From Acetobacter fallax (GTDB taxonomy: Bacteria; Pseudomonadota; Alphaproteobacteria; Acetobacterales; Acetobacteraceae): DNA of 64,000 bases. The notes under the pieces were generated by a model. The model saw only the letters and a program-made list of their open reading frames with translations. It searched no databases and was not told where the DNA came from. Both the position numbers and the translations under genes were made by a program. The stretch lies in the NCBI RefSeq assembly GCF_011516735.1, contig NZ_WOSX01000001.1, positions 372,001 through 436,000 of the forward strand. Reading direction: 5' to 3'. This document shows positions 26,571 to 37,542 of the stretch, piece by piece. The number at the start of each line of letters is the position of its first letter. Position 1 is the first letter of the stretch.

Positions 26571-26822
26571 ATGTCTGATGCCTGCGACAACAGACCAGAA
26601 ACCAGGAATCCCGGGCTGGTATCGGATAAAAAGAACGATGTGCGGACCGTTACCGGACAGCCCCGGCTGACGCCCGTTGCCGAGGCGGCGCGGCTGAAGC
26701 GGCAGGCTGATGAAGCCGGGGCCTTGCGCGCCAACCTGAGGCGGCGTAAGGCGCAGGCTCGCGCACGGGCGGAGCAGGAGCTCCCCGCGCAGCCTTCTCA
26801 TTCTCACCCGGAGACCACTTGA
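26571..26822 (+). CDS. Small charged protein upstream of dcd
   Basis: An 83-residue, Ala/Arg/Glu-rich cytosolic protein; the second half ([32 protein letters not shown]) is predicted to be one long charged helix. An AGAAGAAGG ribosome site precedes the ATG by about 6 bases, and its TGA shares one base with the dcd ATG (TGATG), so the two genes are translationally coupled. I do not recognise the family. Confidence 0.7.
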   Translation: MSDACDNRPETRNPGLVSDKKNDVRTVTGQPRLTPVAEAARLKRQADEAGALRANLRRRKAQARARAEQELPAQPSHSHPETT

Positions 26823-27376
26823 TGCCAGTTATGCCCGATACATGGATTCGCGACAGGGCAATAAACGATGGCATGATTGAACCGTTCGTTGAGAATCAGA
26901 AGCGTGATGGCGTTATTTCCTACGGTCTCTCGTCATATGGATATGATGCACGGGTGGCGGATGATTTTCGCATTTTCACGGATGTGAACAGCGCCATTGT
27001 CGATCCGAAATCGTTTTCCGAAGACAGCTTTGTCTCCCGCAGGGCTGATGTCTGCATTATTCCGCCGAACAGTTTTGTGCTGGCACATACGATTGAATAT
27101 TTCCGCATTCCGCGTGACACGCTTGTCGTCTGCCTTGGCAAATCGACCTATGCGCGTTGCGGCATCATTGTGAATGTCACGCCTCTTGAGCCGGAATGGG
27201 AGGGGCAGGTTACGATCGAGATCAGCAACACCACTCCCCTGCCCGCCCGTATTTATGCCAATGAAGGCATCTGTCAGTTTCTGTTTTTCCAGGGCGCATC
27301 GCCCTGTGAGGTGAGCTACGCGGACCGGGCCGGAAAATATATGCACCAGCGTGGCGTTGCCACACCGAGGCTTTGA
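26822..27376 (+). CDS. dcd: dCTP deaminase
   Basis: Deaminates dCTP to dUTP for thymidylate synthesis. The 184-residue product has the family order [44 protein letters not shown] and [17 protein letters not shown], where the Glu of WEGQ is the catalytic base. It overlaps the small upstream gene by one base; murA follows after three bases. Confidence 0.95.
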   Translation: MPVMPDTWIRDRAINDGMIEPFVENQKRDGVISYGLSSYGYDARVADDFRIFTDVNSAIVDPKSFSEDSFVSRRADVCIIPPNSFVLAHTIEYFRIPRDTLVVCLGKSTYARCGIIVNVTPLEPEWEGQVTIEISNTTPLPARIYANEGICQFLFFQGASPCEVSYADRAGKYMHQRGVATPRL

Positions 27377-27379
27377 GAC

Positions 27380-28642
<1,263 letters not shown>

Positions 28643-28677
28643 CGGCGCGCATTGTCTTTACGGAAGGAAGCAGTCTT

Positions 28678-29646
28678 ATGTCCGGCAATCGCGCCCTTGT
28701 GGACCCTGAACTGCTTCCGCTTCTCGACCGTCTCGGGCCTTCCGCGCTGGATGAACATCTTCTCCCGGCAGCCCGCGCCGAGCGGCAGGCGGTGCCAGGG
28801 GCGATGGACAAACTCCCCGTTGAGACATTTTCGCGAAACATTCCGGGTATGCCGGGCGACCCGGATGTCAGGGTTCTGATTTCGCGTCCGGAAAAGGCTT
28901 CTCCTGGTCCGTTACCGGCGATTCTGCATATCCATGGTGGCGGGTTCGTTATGGGAACGGCGGACCGGTTTCTGCCGCTCTTACGGAAATGGGCTCACGA
29001 TCTCGATTGTGTTGTGATTTCGGTGGATTACCGGCTTGCTCCGGAAACATCGTTTCCCGGGCCGCTTGATGATTGTTATGCCGCTCTGCTCTGGGCCGTG
29101 GCGGAAGCCGGAGAACTGAATATCGATGTCAGCCGGATTGGTGTCGCAGGCGAGAGCGCGGGAGGCGGGCTGGCGGCGGGGCTGGCCTTGCTGGCAAGGC
29201 AGCGATCCGGACCGCATCTGGCGTTTCAGAATCTGCAGTATCCGATGCTGGATGACAGGACTGGTCCGGACAGTCCGCGCAATCCGGTCACAGGGGACTA
29301 TGTGTGGACGCGGGACATGAATGTCTTTGGCTGGCGCTCGTTTCTGGGTGTCATGCCGGGGGTTGAGGGAATTTCTCCCTTTGCCGCGCCGACCCGCGCA
29401 ACGGATCTGAGCGGGTTGCCGCCTGCCTATATCGGCGTCGGAACGCTTGATCTCTTCCTGGACGAGAACATGGACTACGCCCTGAGGCTGATTCGGGCGG
29501 CGGTTCCGGTCGAAATTGACGTTTTTCCGGGAGCGTTTCATGCGTTTGAATTGCAGCCCCGAGCCGCGATTACCCGACGCTCGATGGCGCGACGCACGGA
29601 CGCGCTACGCCGGGCGATGATTCTCAGGCCAGGCAAAGACGAATGA
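28678..29646 (+). CDS. Alpha/beta hydrolase (hormone-sensitive-lipase-type esterase)
   Basis: A 322-residue cytosolic carboxylesterase. The oxyanion-hole motif HIHGGGFVMG, the nucleophile elbow GESAGGGLAAG (Ser), the acid in VGTLDLFLDEN and the His in FPGAFHAFE complete the HSL-family triad. A GGAAGGAAG lies 8 bases before the ATG. It starts 35 bases after murA and may be co-transcribed, though function is unrelated. Confidence 0.88.
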   Translation: MSGNRALVDPELLPLLDRLGPSALDEHLLPAARAERQAVPGAMDKLPVETFSRNIPGMPGDPDVRVLISRPEKASPGPLPAILHIHGGGFVMGTADRFLPLLRKWAHDLDCVVISVDYRLAPETSFPGPLDDCYAALLWAVAEAGELNIDVSRIGVAGESAGGGLAAGLALLARQRSGPHLAFQNLQYPMLDDRTGPDSPRNPVTGDYVWTRDMNVFGWRSFLGVMPGVEGISPFAAPTRATDLSGLPPAYIGVGTLDLFLDENMDYALRLIRAAVPVEIDVFPGAFHAFELQPRAAITRRSMARRTDALRRAMILRPGKDE

Positions 29647-29697
29647 TTACGCCGTTCTGAGGGGAAACCGGATTTGTCGCAGGGGATTATCCGGTTG

Positions 29698-30390
29698 TCA
29701 GTTTCCTGACGTGGCGCTGATGCCTTTTTTCTTCTGAAACTGCTGGATTTCGCTGCGAAGATTGCCGACCGGTGCTGCGCTGATGGTGTCCTGATAGGAA
29801 TCGCCGTGCCAGATCCAGCGATCTGTTCCATCGACAACGATATCATACATCCCGCGATGGCTGGTCGGCAGGATCGCGATTGAGCCACTGACTGAGTCGA
29901 GCACCTTTACCCAGTCATCGCCGGTGCGGAGATAAACGTCAGTCGAGCAGCCGGCTGAGCCGCAGAGTGCGGCGGACTGAAGCTGAACGAACAGCGCGAT
30001 CTCGCCTTTTTTTGTCGAGAGCGGGGCCGAGCCGATCAGCAGCACGGGTTCTTCGTGATGTCGGCGACTTGTCGCGATGTCGTCGGCATTGAGGATGCGG
30101 GCCTGTTTGTCCAGATCCGTTCCGGGTTGCTGCGACAGGATGACGGGTTTGCCAGTCGATGTGCCCGACGTGCCTTTATGGCTTTGCACATGATGCGTGC
30201 GCGCCTGTGCGGCGCCGATCATCAGAGCGGGAACTGCGATCAGCGAGGCGGCAAGACAGCCCGCAACGAGAAGCAGGCGCGGGCCTGGGAGGGAAAGCGT
30301 GGAGTCCGACGTAACTGGCGGGACGCTGCGAACCGGAACCGGACGCTGGTTTGTCTGCCGCTCGATGGCGGGCGAAGCAAATTGGCGCAA
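29698..30390 (-). CDS. Secreted protein with CGSxGC motif, unknown function
   Basis: A 230-residue product with an unusual N-terminal proline-rich cytoplasmic tail (about 35 residues), one hydrophobic segment (LLLVAGCLAASLIAVPALMIGAAQA) and a mature periplasmic domain. That domain contains LCGSAGCSTDVYL, probably a disulphide, followed by RGMYDIVVDGTDRWIWHGDSYQ. This Cys-Gly-Ser-x-Gly-Cys plus strand pattern recurs in uncharacterised alphaproteobacterial secreted proteins. The only upstream start is TTG at 30390, so the start is uncertain. Confidence 0.6.
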   Translation of the reverse strand: MRQFASPAIERQTNQRPVPVRSVPPVTSDSTLSLPGPRLLLVAGCLAASLIAVPALMIGAAQARTHHVQSHKGTSGTSTGKPVILSQQPGTDLDKQARILNADDIATSRRHHEEPVLLIGSAPLSTKKGEIALFVQLQSAALCGSAGCSTDVYLRTGDDWVKVLDSVSGSIAILPTSHRGMYDIVVDGTDRWIWHGDSYQDTISAAPVGNLRSEIQQFQKKKGISATSGN

Positions 30391-30490
30391 GGTTCGTCGT
30401 CTCCGTTATGTATAAACAATCGGACGGCCCCCTCGTCGCGGGCCACCCGGGCTTACCATAGCCGCAATTCCAGGAAGGGGCGATACGATC

Positions 30491-30700
30491 TTGCAGCCTG
30501 ATCATGACGTTACACCGGGGCTTTATCGCCATTACAAAGGCGGGCTCTATACAGTGATCACGACAGCACGGCATAGCGAAACTGAAGAATGGTTCGTTGT
30601 GTATCGCAGCGAGGCTCATGGCACGCTCTGGATACGTCCGCTTTCAATGTGGAAAGAGACGGTCAATGGGCAGCCACGGTTTGCCCGGCAACAGGACTGA
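30491..30700 (+). CDS. DUF1653 family protein
   Basis: A 69-residue protein matching the DUF1653 pattern: PGLYRHYKGGLYTVITTARHSETEEWFVVYR, then LWIRPLSMWKETV. Start is TTG at 30491, followed by DHDVTPG; no upstream ATG is available. Function of the family is unknown; the fold is a small beta-barrel. A strong terminator follows. Confidence 0.85.
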   Translation: MQPDHDVTPGLYRHYKGGLYTVITTARHSETEEWFVVYRSEAHGTLWIRPLSMWKETVNGQPRFARQQD

Positions 30701-30728
30701 ACTGGCCATGAGGCTGGTGCTGGCACAA

Positions 30729-30759
30729 AAAAACCCCGGAGCAGCGCGCCGGGGTTTTT
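30729..30759. terminator. Bidirectional rho-independent terminator
   Basis: A perfect 11-bp stem, AAAAACCCCGG (30729-30739) and CCGGGGTTTTT (30749-30759), with a GC-rich loop and T-runs on both strands, between the convergent DUF1653 and DUF2501-like genes. Confidence 0.9.
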
Positions 30760-30815
30760 AAGAGGTCGTCTGAACGGCGCAGACCGGAAAATGCTTTTCC
30801 GACCGGCGGTTTCAT

Positions 30816-31253
30816 TCAGATCATCGATTTGGAACGTGCGAGAACAGCCGAGCAGATCTTGCCCTGCGCACCCGTGTCCAGGGGTGTGACTGTCGTGACT
30901 TTCCCTGCAACGATCATCTGACCCGCTGAGCCGACGGCGTAATCCATGTTTCCGTTCTGATCCGATGGAACAGCGTTGGTCTTTGCGTTCAGCGCTGTCT
31001 GCACAGAATCACCATCATCGTGAGACACGAGTTCTGTCTCGACGCAGTAGTTGAGCAGGCCGGCAAGGTTGACCGGTGTCACAGATGCGACTTCCGCTCC
31101 GGTTGCTGGCAGGATTCCGGCGGCTGACGGGCGACCCTCGGGTGTTGTCGTGGGCTGAGCCAGCATGTCCCCTGCCAGGGCAGGAAGAGAAGCTGACGTT
31201 ATACCGGCTGTGATGGCGAATGCGGCGAGGGCGCGCGGGGAAAAACGGATCAT
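30816..31253 (-). CDS. DUF2501-like periplasmic protein
   Basis: A 145-residue protein with a Sec signal peptide (MIRFSPRALAAFAITAGITSASLPALA). The mature part has NLAGLLNYCVETELVSHDD ... GQMIVAG ... KICSAVLARSKSMI, which resembles the DUF2501 (YjjA) layout with two conserved cysteines. The ATG at 31253 has GGAGC 9 bases upstream; longer in-frame starts would break the signal peptide. Function unknown. Confidence 0.68.
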   Translation of the reverse strand: MIRFSPRALAAFAITAGITSASLPALAGDMLAQPTTTPEGRPSAAGILPATGAEVASVTPVNLAGLLNYCVETELVSHDDGDSVQTALNAKTNAVPSDQNGNMDYAVGSAGQMIVAGKVTTVTPLDTGAQGKICSAVLARSKSMI

Positions 31254-31401
31254 CGAAAGCTCCTGGTTGCTTTGCGGCATGTTGCGCCAACCATGACGGC
31301 GGCGCAACGCACGCAGGGCTCATAGGGCCATTCCGCAAAGGTAGACCGGACGATCACAATATCGGGAGCATATCGCGCTGTGCCGCCGGGGGCAGGGCTT
31401 A

Positions 31402-31475
31402 TGGAGCGGGTGAAGGGAATCGAACCCTCGTATGCAGCTTGGGAAGCTGCCGTTCTACCATTGAACTACACCCGC
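31402..31475 (-). tRNA. tRNA-Gly (anticodon CCC)
   Basis: A 74-base cloverleaf on the minus strand: acceptor GCGGGTG with CACCCGC, D-arm TAGTTCAATGGTAGAA, anticodon arm GCAGC-TTCCCAA-GCTGC giving anticodon CCC, T-arm GGGTTCGATTCCC, and encoded CCA (31402-31404). Confidence 0.95.
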
Positions 31476-31564
31476 AATCCGGTTTTCTATAATCGGCCTG
31501 CTTCGTTGTGACAATCGTCTGTTTGCGTGTGAGACCGGCCCGGACAGTTCTGAACAAAATCTGC

Positions 31565-33064
31565 TCAGGGGGTCCAGGGGACTCTCGGCGATCTGGCGGT
31601 CTTTTCTGTCCATCCGCCGCCCAGGGCGCGATAGAATGTCACCAGATTCTCATAACGGGCCACCTGGACACCGATCTGCGACTGCTGCGCCTGGAGCAGT
31701 GTACGCTGGGAATCAAGCGTGTTGAGGTAGGAGTCGGTTCCGGCCTGGTAGCGCATTTTTGCCAGACGATAGGCGTCGGCGGAGGCCTTCACGAGATCGT
31801 CCATCCGGTGTCCCTGATCGAGATAGGTTGAGCGGGCGACAAGTGTGTCGGACACTTCTCTGAACGCTGTCTGGATTGCCTTTTCATAGGCTGCGACCTT
31901 CATATCGCGCGTTGTTTTTGCCACTTCGAGATTTCCCTGGTTCTGGCCCCAGGTGAAAATCGGGATGGAGATGTTGGGTTGCAGGCCCCACGTTGTCGCC
32001 GGAGCCGTGAAGAGGCGATGGAACATCAGACTGCTGACGCCATCCGTTGCCGTGAGCGTGATCTTCGGGAAAAACGCGGCTCTTGCGGCACCGATATTGG
32101 CGTTCGCGGAGAGGAGATCATGCTCGGCCGCAATGATGTCCGGCCGCCTGAACAGCAGATCCGAAGGCAGGCCGGCCGGCACGTTGGCTATAAGGGTCTG
32201 CGCGCCGAGCGGACGGGGTGGTGGCAGATCGGATGGGATCGGTGCGCCGATCAGCAGGGTGATTGCATTTTCGTCCTGCGCCACAAGGCGGACCTGCTGC
32301 GCATGAAGTTGCGCGGCCTGATCCACCTGCGTCTCGGCCTGACGCAGGGTGAGCATGTTTTCCTCGCCGTGATCGTAGCGCAGACGGATCAGTCGAAGAT
32401 TTTCCGACAGGTTCGCGACCGCGTCACTGGCAACATCCAGCAACTCCCGGTCGCCAAGCCAGGCAACATAGGCCGTGGCGATCTGAGAAACGATGCTGAT
32501 TCTCAGTGCACGCTCATTGGCGACCTGTTTGAGCGCGGCTTCGGCGGAGGCCTGTGACAGACTGCGAATGCGTCCGAACAGATCAATCTCGTAGGATGAG
32601 AAGCCAATTCCGGCACTGTAGTAACGGAATGTGGAAATACTCTCGCCCAGGCCCGGAGCGAAGCTGAAACCAGCGGTCTGTGACGGAGCCATGTACATCG
32701 CGGCACCGGTCGCGCCGATGGCGGGAAACAGTGAAGCGTGCTGCACATCATACTGAGCGGCGGCCTGTGTGATGCTTGCCGCGGCGGAGCGCAGATCACG
32801 ATTTTCCTTCATCGCGATGGCAATCAGCGCTTTCAGCCGCGGATCGGTGAAAAAATCGGCCCATCCGAGATCGGCTGCCGGGGTTTGGAGCGCTGTTCCT
32901 TCAGGTTTTGTTTCTGATTTCGGTTCCTGCGGATAGGCAGGTGCCACCGGCGCTTTTGGACGATGGTAAGTCGGCGCCATGGTGCATGCGGACAGCAATG
33001 CCACGGAAAGTGGGATTGCCGCGATCGTCCGGGCTCTCCGACGGACGGTGGAGAGGGCCTTCAT
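31565..33064 (-). CDS. RND efflux outer membrane factor (OprM/NodT family lipoprotein)
   Basis: A 499-residue TolC-type trimeric channel component. It has a lipoprotein signal (AIPLSVALLSAC) and the repeated helical-barrel motifs of the family, such as LPSDLLFRRPDIIAAEHDL and RYQAGTDSYLNTLDSQRTL. Last gene of a three-gene operon; its ATG (33064) shares one base with the RND pump stop (TGATG). Completes an envelope-spanning tripartite pump with the two upstream genes. Confidence 0.93.
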   Translation of the reverse strand: MKALSTVRRRARTIAAIPLSVALLSACTMAPTYHRPKAPVAPAYPQEPKSETKPEGTALQTPAADLGWADFFTDPRLKALIAIAMKENRDLRSAAASITQAAAQYDVQHASLFPAIGATGAAMYMAPSQTAGFSFAPGLGESISTFRYYSAGIGFSSYEIDLFGRIRSLSQASAEAALKQVANERALRISIVSQIATAYVAWLGDRELLDVASDAVANLSENLRLIRLRYDHGEENMLTLRQAETQVDQAAQLHAQQVRLVAQDENAITLLIGAPIPSDLPPPRPLGAQTLIANVPAGLPSDLLFRRPDIIAAEHDLLSANANIGAARAAFFPKITLTATDGVSSLMFHRLFTAPATTWGLQPNISIPIFTWGQNQGNLEVAKTTRDMKVAAYEKAIQTAFREVSDTLVARSTYLDQGHRMDDLVKASADAYRLAKMRYQAGTDSYLNTLDSQRTLLQAQQSQIGVQVARYENLVTFYRALGGGWTEKTARSPRVPWTP

Positions 33065-36000
33065 CAATGTGTCTCCGGAGACGCTGCCGAAGCAGGTGCG
33101 GGATTGTCCCCTCTCTCGCTGGCCCGCTTCACGCGGAACAGACGCAGGACGAGGACAAAGAACAGGGGAACGAAGTAGACGGCGAGGAGCGTAGCGGTAA
33201 GCATTCCGCCGACCACGGCGGTGCCGATGGCCTGGCGCGCGGAAGATCCGGCGCCGGACGCGATTGCCAGCGGAAAGACGCCGAGCACGAAGGCAATCGA
33301 TGTCATCAGGATGGGGCGCAGGCGTTCCCGTCCCGCGTTCATCACGGCTTCTTCAAGAGACTGGCCACTTTCGAAGTTGGCCTTCGCGAATTCCACGATC
33401 AGAATGGCGTTTTTCACCGCGAGGCCAACGGTCGTCAGCAGACCGACCTGGAAGTAAACGTCGTTATCCATGCTGCGCCACAGCGTTGCGGCGATTGCGC
33501 CCAGGACACCGAGCGGGATGACCAGAACGACGGCCATCGGAATGGCCCAGCTTTCATAAAGTGCTGCCAGGCAGAGCAGGATGACGGTTGTTGCCAGGGC
33601 GTAAAGAGGACCTGTGGAAGAGCCGGCCGACATCTGTTCAAACGACAGACCGGTCCATTCGTAGCCGATACCACCCGGAAGCGAAGCAAGAATGTCTTTA
33701 ATCGCACTGATCGCATCGCCTGAACTGTAGCCCGGCGACGGCTGGCCAAGGATTTCAAAGGCATTGAGGCCGTTATAATCCTCGACTTTCTGGGGGCCGA
33801 CGATCCAGGAGCCACTGGCGATCGTATTGAAAGGCACCATCGTTCCGGTCACGTTACGCAGATACCACGCGCTGAGATCACCTGGCATCATGCGTGAATC
33901 GGCAACTCCCTGGATGTAGACCTGTTTTACGCGGTCATCGCGCATGAACTGGTTGACGTAGATGGAACCCAGAGCGCCTTCGACCAGCGTGTTGATATCC
34001 GCGATGGAGACACCGAGCGCACTGGCTTTTTCACGGTCGATATCCAGATGGTATTGCGGAGCGTCTTCCATTCCGTTTGGACGGACGGCCATCAGGCGCT
34101 TATCCTGCGACGCCCTGAAAAGGACCATATTGCGCGCCTGGAGCAATGCCGCGTGTCCGATATGTCCACGGTCCTCAAGTTCGAGATCAAAGCCTGACGC
34201 GTTACCCAGTTCGAGCACGGCTGGCGGGTTGATCGCGAAGATCTGGGCCTCGGGATCGCCCCAGAAATGCATCATGATCCGGCCGGCGATTGCGTCCACA
34301 TTCTGACCGGCTCCGGTGCGCTCATCCCAGTCCTTCAGTTTGATGAAGAACGCGCCTGAATTCTGGCCCTGACCGGCGAAATTGAAGCCGTTCATGACGA
34401 AGACGGATTCGACATTTCGGGATTCAGTATCGAGAACGTATTTCGAGACTTTTGCTGTTACCTTCGCGGTCTGTTCCATTGTCGCGCCGGGCGGCAGCGT
34501 CACCTGACCGAAGATGAGTCCCTGATCTTCGTTGGGCAGAAAGCCTCCCGGAAGACGGGTGAACAGAAACACCGTACCGCCCACGATCAGGCAAAACACC
34601 AGAAGCGCGATAACGCGATTGCCGATCATCAGGCGGACACCAGACAGGTAACCGTTCGTCATGTGGGCAAAGCCGCGGTTAAATCGCCCGGCCAGACCTT
34701 TGGTTTTTTCATGCTGACCGGGTTTGAGCATGGTTGCGCAGAGAGCCGGCGTCATGGTCATGGCGACGAGGACGGAGAGCCACATGGCGGCGCAGATCGT
34801 GATTGAGAACTGGCGATAGATCACGCCCGTGGAACCGCCGAAGGCAGCCATGGGCAGAAAGACCGCTGTCAGCACGAGAACGATGCCGATCAGTGCGCCC
34901 GAGATCTCGTCCATCGACACGCGTGCGGCTTCACGGGGAGACAGATTTTTTTCCGTCATGACGCGTTCGACGTTTTCGACCACGACGATGGCGTCGTCGA
35001 CCAGCAGACCGACGGCCAGAACCATGGCGAGCATGGTCAGGGTGTTGATGGAAAATCCGAGTACGGAGAGGAAACCGAAGGTGCCCAGCAGAACGACGGG
35101 GACCGCGATGGTCGGGATCAGGGTCGCCCGGAAATTCTGAAGGAATATCAGCATCACGAGGAAGACGAGGCCGATCGCTTCCGCCAGCGTGATAATGACT
35201 TCCCTGATCGACAGGACGATGAACGGCTCGGTATCGAGCGGATAAACCGTCTTGAGTCCGGGTGGATAAAACTTTTCAAGCTGGGTGATTTCGGCCCGGA
35301 CGGCGGCCTCGGTCGCAAGCTGGTTCGCACCGGGCGAAAGCTTCAGCGCCATACCTGCGGAAGGTTTCCCGTTATAGACGGCGTAGGTGTTGTAAGTCTG
35401 AGCGCCCAGCTCAACTTTTGCTACATCCCCGATGCGCACCTGGGAACCGCCGGGCATGACTTTGAGCAGGATTTTCCGGAATTCTTCCGGCGAGGAAAGC
35501 CGGGTGGGGCCGATGATTGTCGCATCCAGTCCGATCCCCTCCTTAGCCGGGAGGCCGCCGAGTTCACCGGAGGAAACCTGCAGGTTCTGCGTCTGTATCG
35601 CGGCCTGAACGTCACCGACAGTCAGAGAATATTTGTAAAGTTTTTGCGGATCAAGCCAGATGCGCATGGCGTATTCGGAGCCGAACAGCGTGTGATCACC
35701 GACGCCGGAGACGCGTGCGAGCGGATCGGAGACGTTGGAGGCGACGTAATCCGAAATATCCTGTGCATCCATGGAGTTGTCAGTTGAAATGAAACTGACG
35801 ACGAGCATGAAGTTCTTGACCGCCTTGGCGACAGTAATGCCCTGGGACGTGACTTCTGTCGGCAATCTGGGCTGTGCCAGTTGCAGTTTGTTCTGAACCT
35901 GGACCTGCGCGATGTCAGGATTGGTGCCCTGCGCGAAGGTCAGATCGATTTCCATCATTCCGGACGCGTAGGACTGGGCCGAAATGTATTCGAGGTGGTC

Positions 36001-36216
36001 CAGGCCGAACATCTGCTGAAGGATTGGCCGGACGACGGTGTTGTTTACCGTCTCGGCGGAAGCCCCCGGATAGGTGACGGTGAGTGAGACCTGTGGCGGC
36101 GCGATCGACGGATACTGGGCGATCGGCATGCGGAAGATCGCAACCGCGCCGACAAGCATGATGATGAGCCCGATCACCCATGCGAAAACGGGCCGGTCAA
36201 TGAAAAAACGTGACAT
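33064..36216 (-). CDS. RND efflux pump inner membrane transporter (HAE1, AcrB/MexB type)
   Basis: A 1050-residue proton-driven multidrug exporter. The start MSRFFIDRPVFAWVIG is the family signature; TM4 holds the proton-relay pair in GLLVDDAIVVVENVER and TM10 the partner Lys in GLAVKNAILIVEFAK. Two large periplasmic loops and 12 helices match AcrB. It lies between the adaptor (6-base gap) and the outer-membrane factor. Substrates cannot be read from sequence; hydrophobic drugs or solvents are typical. Confidence 0.95.
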   Translation of the reverse strand: MSRFFIDRPVFAWVIGLIIMLVGAVAIFRMPIAQYPSIAPPQVSLTVTYPGASAETVNNTVVRPILQQMFGLDHLEYISAQSYASGMMEIDLTFAQGTNPDIAQVQVQNKLQLAQPRLPTEVTSQGITVAKAVKNFMLVVSFISTDNSMDAQDISDYVASNVSDPLARVSGVGDHTLFGSEYAMRIWLDPQKLYKYSLTVGDVQAAIQTQNLQVSSGELGGLPAKEGIGLDATIIGPTRLSSPEEFRKILLKVMPGGSQVRIGDVAKVELGAQTYNTYAVYNGKPSAGMALKLSPGANQLATEAAVRAEITQLEKFYPPGLKTVYPLDTEPFIVLSIREVIITLAEAIGLVFLVMLIFLQNFRATLIPTIAVPVVLLGTFGFLSVLGFSINTLTMLAMVLAVGLLVDDAIVVVENVERVMTEKNLSPREAARVSMDEISGALIGIVLVLTAVFLPMAAFGGSTGVIYRQFSITICAAMWLSVLVAMTMTPALCATMLKPGQHEKTKGLAGRFNRGFAHMTNGYLSGVRLMIGNRVIALLVFCLIVGGTVFLFTRLPGGFLPNEDQGLIFGQVTLPPGATMEQTAKVTAKVSKYVLDTESRNVESVFVMNGFNFAGQGQNSGAFFIKLKDWDERTGAGQNVDAIAGRIMMHFWGDPEAQIFAINPPAVLELGNASGFDLELEDRGHIGHAALLQARNMVLFRASQDKRLMAVRPNGMEDAPQYHLDIDREKASALGVSIADINTLVEGALGSIYVNQFMRDDRVKQVYIQGVADSRMMPGDLSAWYLRNVTGTMVPFNTIASGSWIVGPQKVEDYNGLNAFEILGQPSPGYSSGDAISAIKDILASLPGGIGYEWTGLSFEQMSAGSSTGPLYALATTVILLCLAALYESWAIPMAVVLVIPLGVLGAIAATLWRSMDNDVYFQVGLLTTVGLAVKNAILIVEFAKANFESGQSLEEAVMNAGRERLRPILMTSIAFVLGVFPLAIASGAGSSARQAIGTAVVGGMLTATLLAVYFVPLFFVLVLRLFRVKRASERGDNPAPASAASPETH

Positions 36217-36222
36217 GCCGGT

Positions 36223-37392
36223 TTACTTTTTCTCTTCTGAGGGTGTGCCGCTGTCGAACGGAACCGGTTTCACCTTGTCGCCCGGATGCACTTTCTGCAG
36301 GCCGACGACGATGACGCGATCGCCCTGTTTCAGGCCGCTGCTGACGATCCAGTCGGCACCGTTTGCACTTCCTGTGGCGACCTGGCGCAATTCCACTTTG
36401 TCATCCGCGTTGAGAGCGAAGACCTGCGGGTCGCCGTGGGTGTTTCGGGTAACGGCCTGCTGCGGCACGAGGAGGGCATTCGGATCGATGCCTTCATCCA
36501 GCGTTGCATGCACATACATACCGGGCAGCAGAAGTTTATTTGGGTTCGGGAAGACAGCGCGGACCACGACGGTTGCGGTTGCTTCATCGACATTGACTTC
36601 GCTGAACTGCATCCGGCCGGGCAACTCATAGGTTGAGCCATCTTCCATCTGCAGGCTGACCGGAACGGTGTTGTCAGGGTTTGTGTGAATCCGGCCGGAA
36701 GCCACCTCGCGGCGGAATCTCAGCAGAGAGATCGCTGGCAGATTCACATCCACGAAAATCGGATCGAGGCGTGTGACGACGGCGAGATTAGCGGTCTGTC
36801 CGGTTGTTGCGAGCGCGCCGACGGTGAGAAGCGACCGTCCGATCCGGCCTGTGATAGGCGAATTAACTTTTGTGTAGCGCAGGTTGACCGCGGCGGACTC
36901 CACCTGCCCTTTTGCAATCAGAATCTGTGCATCGGCTGCCCTCGCGGCGGCCAGCGCATCGTCATATTCCTGCTTGCTGACGGCGTGCGCCTTCATGAGC
37001 GGGCCGTAGCGTTCCAGTTTTGCTCTGGCTGTGACGGCGTTTGCATTCGCCTGAGCGAGCTGGCCGCTGGCGCTGTCATAGGTCGCCTGATAGGGACTCG
37101 GGTCGATCTGATAGAGTTGCTGCCCGGCGACGACGTCGGCGCCTTCCGTAAAGAGGCGCTTCTGGATAACACCGTTCACCTGCGGGCGGACCATCGCGAT
37201 TTCGAATGCCTCAAGACGCCCTGGCAACTGAGAGCTGACATGCACGGAGCGGCCTTCGATGGTGACGATCTGAACCTGCTGGGGAGGCGGAGCGCCCTGC
37301 TGTGCGGGCTTTCGGCCGCAGCCGTCCAGGACAAGGAGACTCGCAGCAGAAAGCAGCAAGGCTGTGACGGGAATACGAAAGGGCCTGTTCAC
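36223..37392 (-). CDS. RND efflux membrane fusion protein
   Basis: The periplasmic adaptor of the tripartite pump. It has a lipoprotein signal (ASLLVLDGC) and adaptor blocks: RPQVNGVIQKRLFTEGADVVAGQQLYQIDP (lipoyl half), a coiled hairpin around AKLERYGPLMKAHAVSKQEYDDALA, and NSPITGRIGRSLLTVGALA. GTG 37392 gives the best signal peptide; GTG 37449 in frame would add 19 residues. First gene of the efflux operon, facing the TetR repressor across a 93-150 base promoter region. Confidence 0.92.
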   Translation of the reverse strand: MNRPFRIPVTALLLSAASLLVLDGCGRKPAQQGAPPPQQVQIVTIEGRSVHVSSQLPGRLEAFEIAMVRPQVNGVIQKRLFTEGADVVAGQQLYQIDPSPYQATYDSASGQLAQANANAVTARAKLERYGPLMKAHAVSKQEYDDALAAARAADAQILIAKGQVESAAVNLRYTKVNSPITGRIGRSLLTVGALATTGQTANLAVVTRLDPIFVDVNLPAISLLRFRREVASGRIHTNPDNTVPVSLQMEDGSTYELPGRMQFSEVNVDEATATVVVRAVFPNPNKLLLPGMYVHATLDEGIDPNALLVPQQAVTRNTHGDPQVFALNADDKVELRQVATGSANGADWIVSSGLKQGDRVIVVGLQKVHPGDKVKPVPFDSGTPSEEKK

Positions 37393-37494
37393 GAATGCAT
37401 CCTGCCGACCGAAAAGATAAGTGTATGGGGACTGCCAGCCCTGCGTCACCGATCGGATAAAAATCCGGGAGCAGAGTTGGTTTGCCTGGAAATA

Positions 37495-37525
37495 GAAACT
37501 ATATAGTTTCCCAACCCCCGGTCAA
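37495..37525 (-). promoter_or_regulatory. Efflux operon promoter with overlapping palindromic operator
   Basis: On the minus strand a TTGACC box (37525-37520) and a TATAGT box (37503-37498) are 16 bases apart. A perfect 16-bp palindrome, GAAACTATATAGTTTC (37495-37510), covers the -10 box. This is the expected layout for repression by the adjacent TetR protein; the palindrome could serve both divergent genes. Confidence 0.75.
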
Positions 37526-37542
37526 GATGGGAAAAACGGGAC

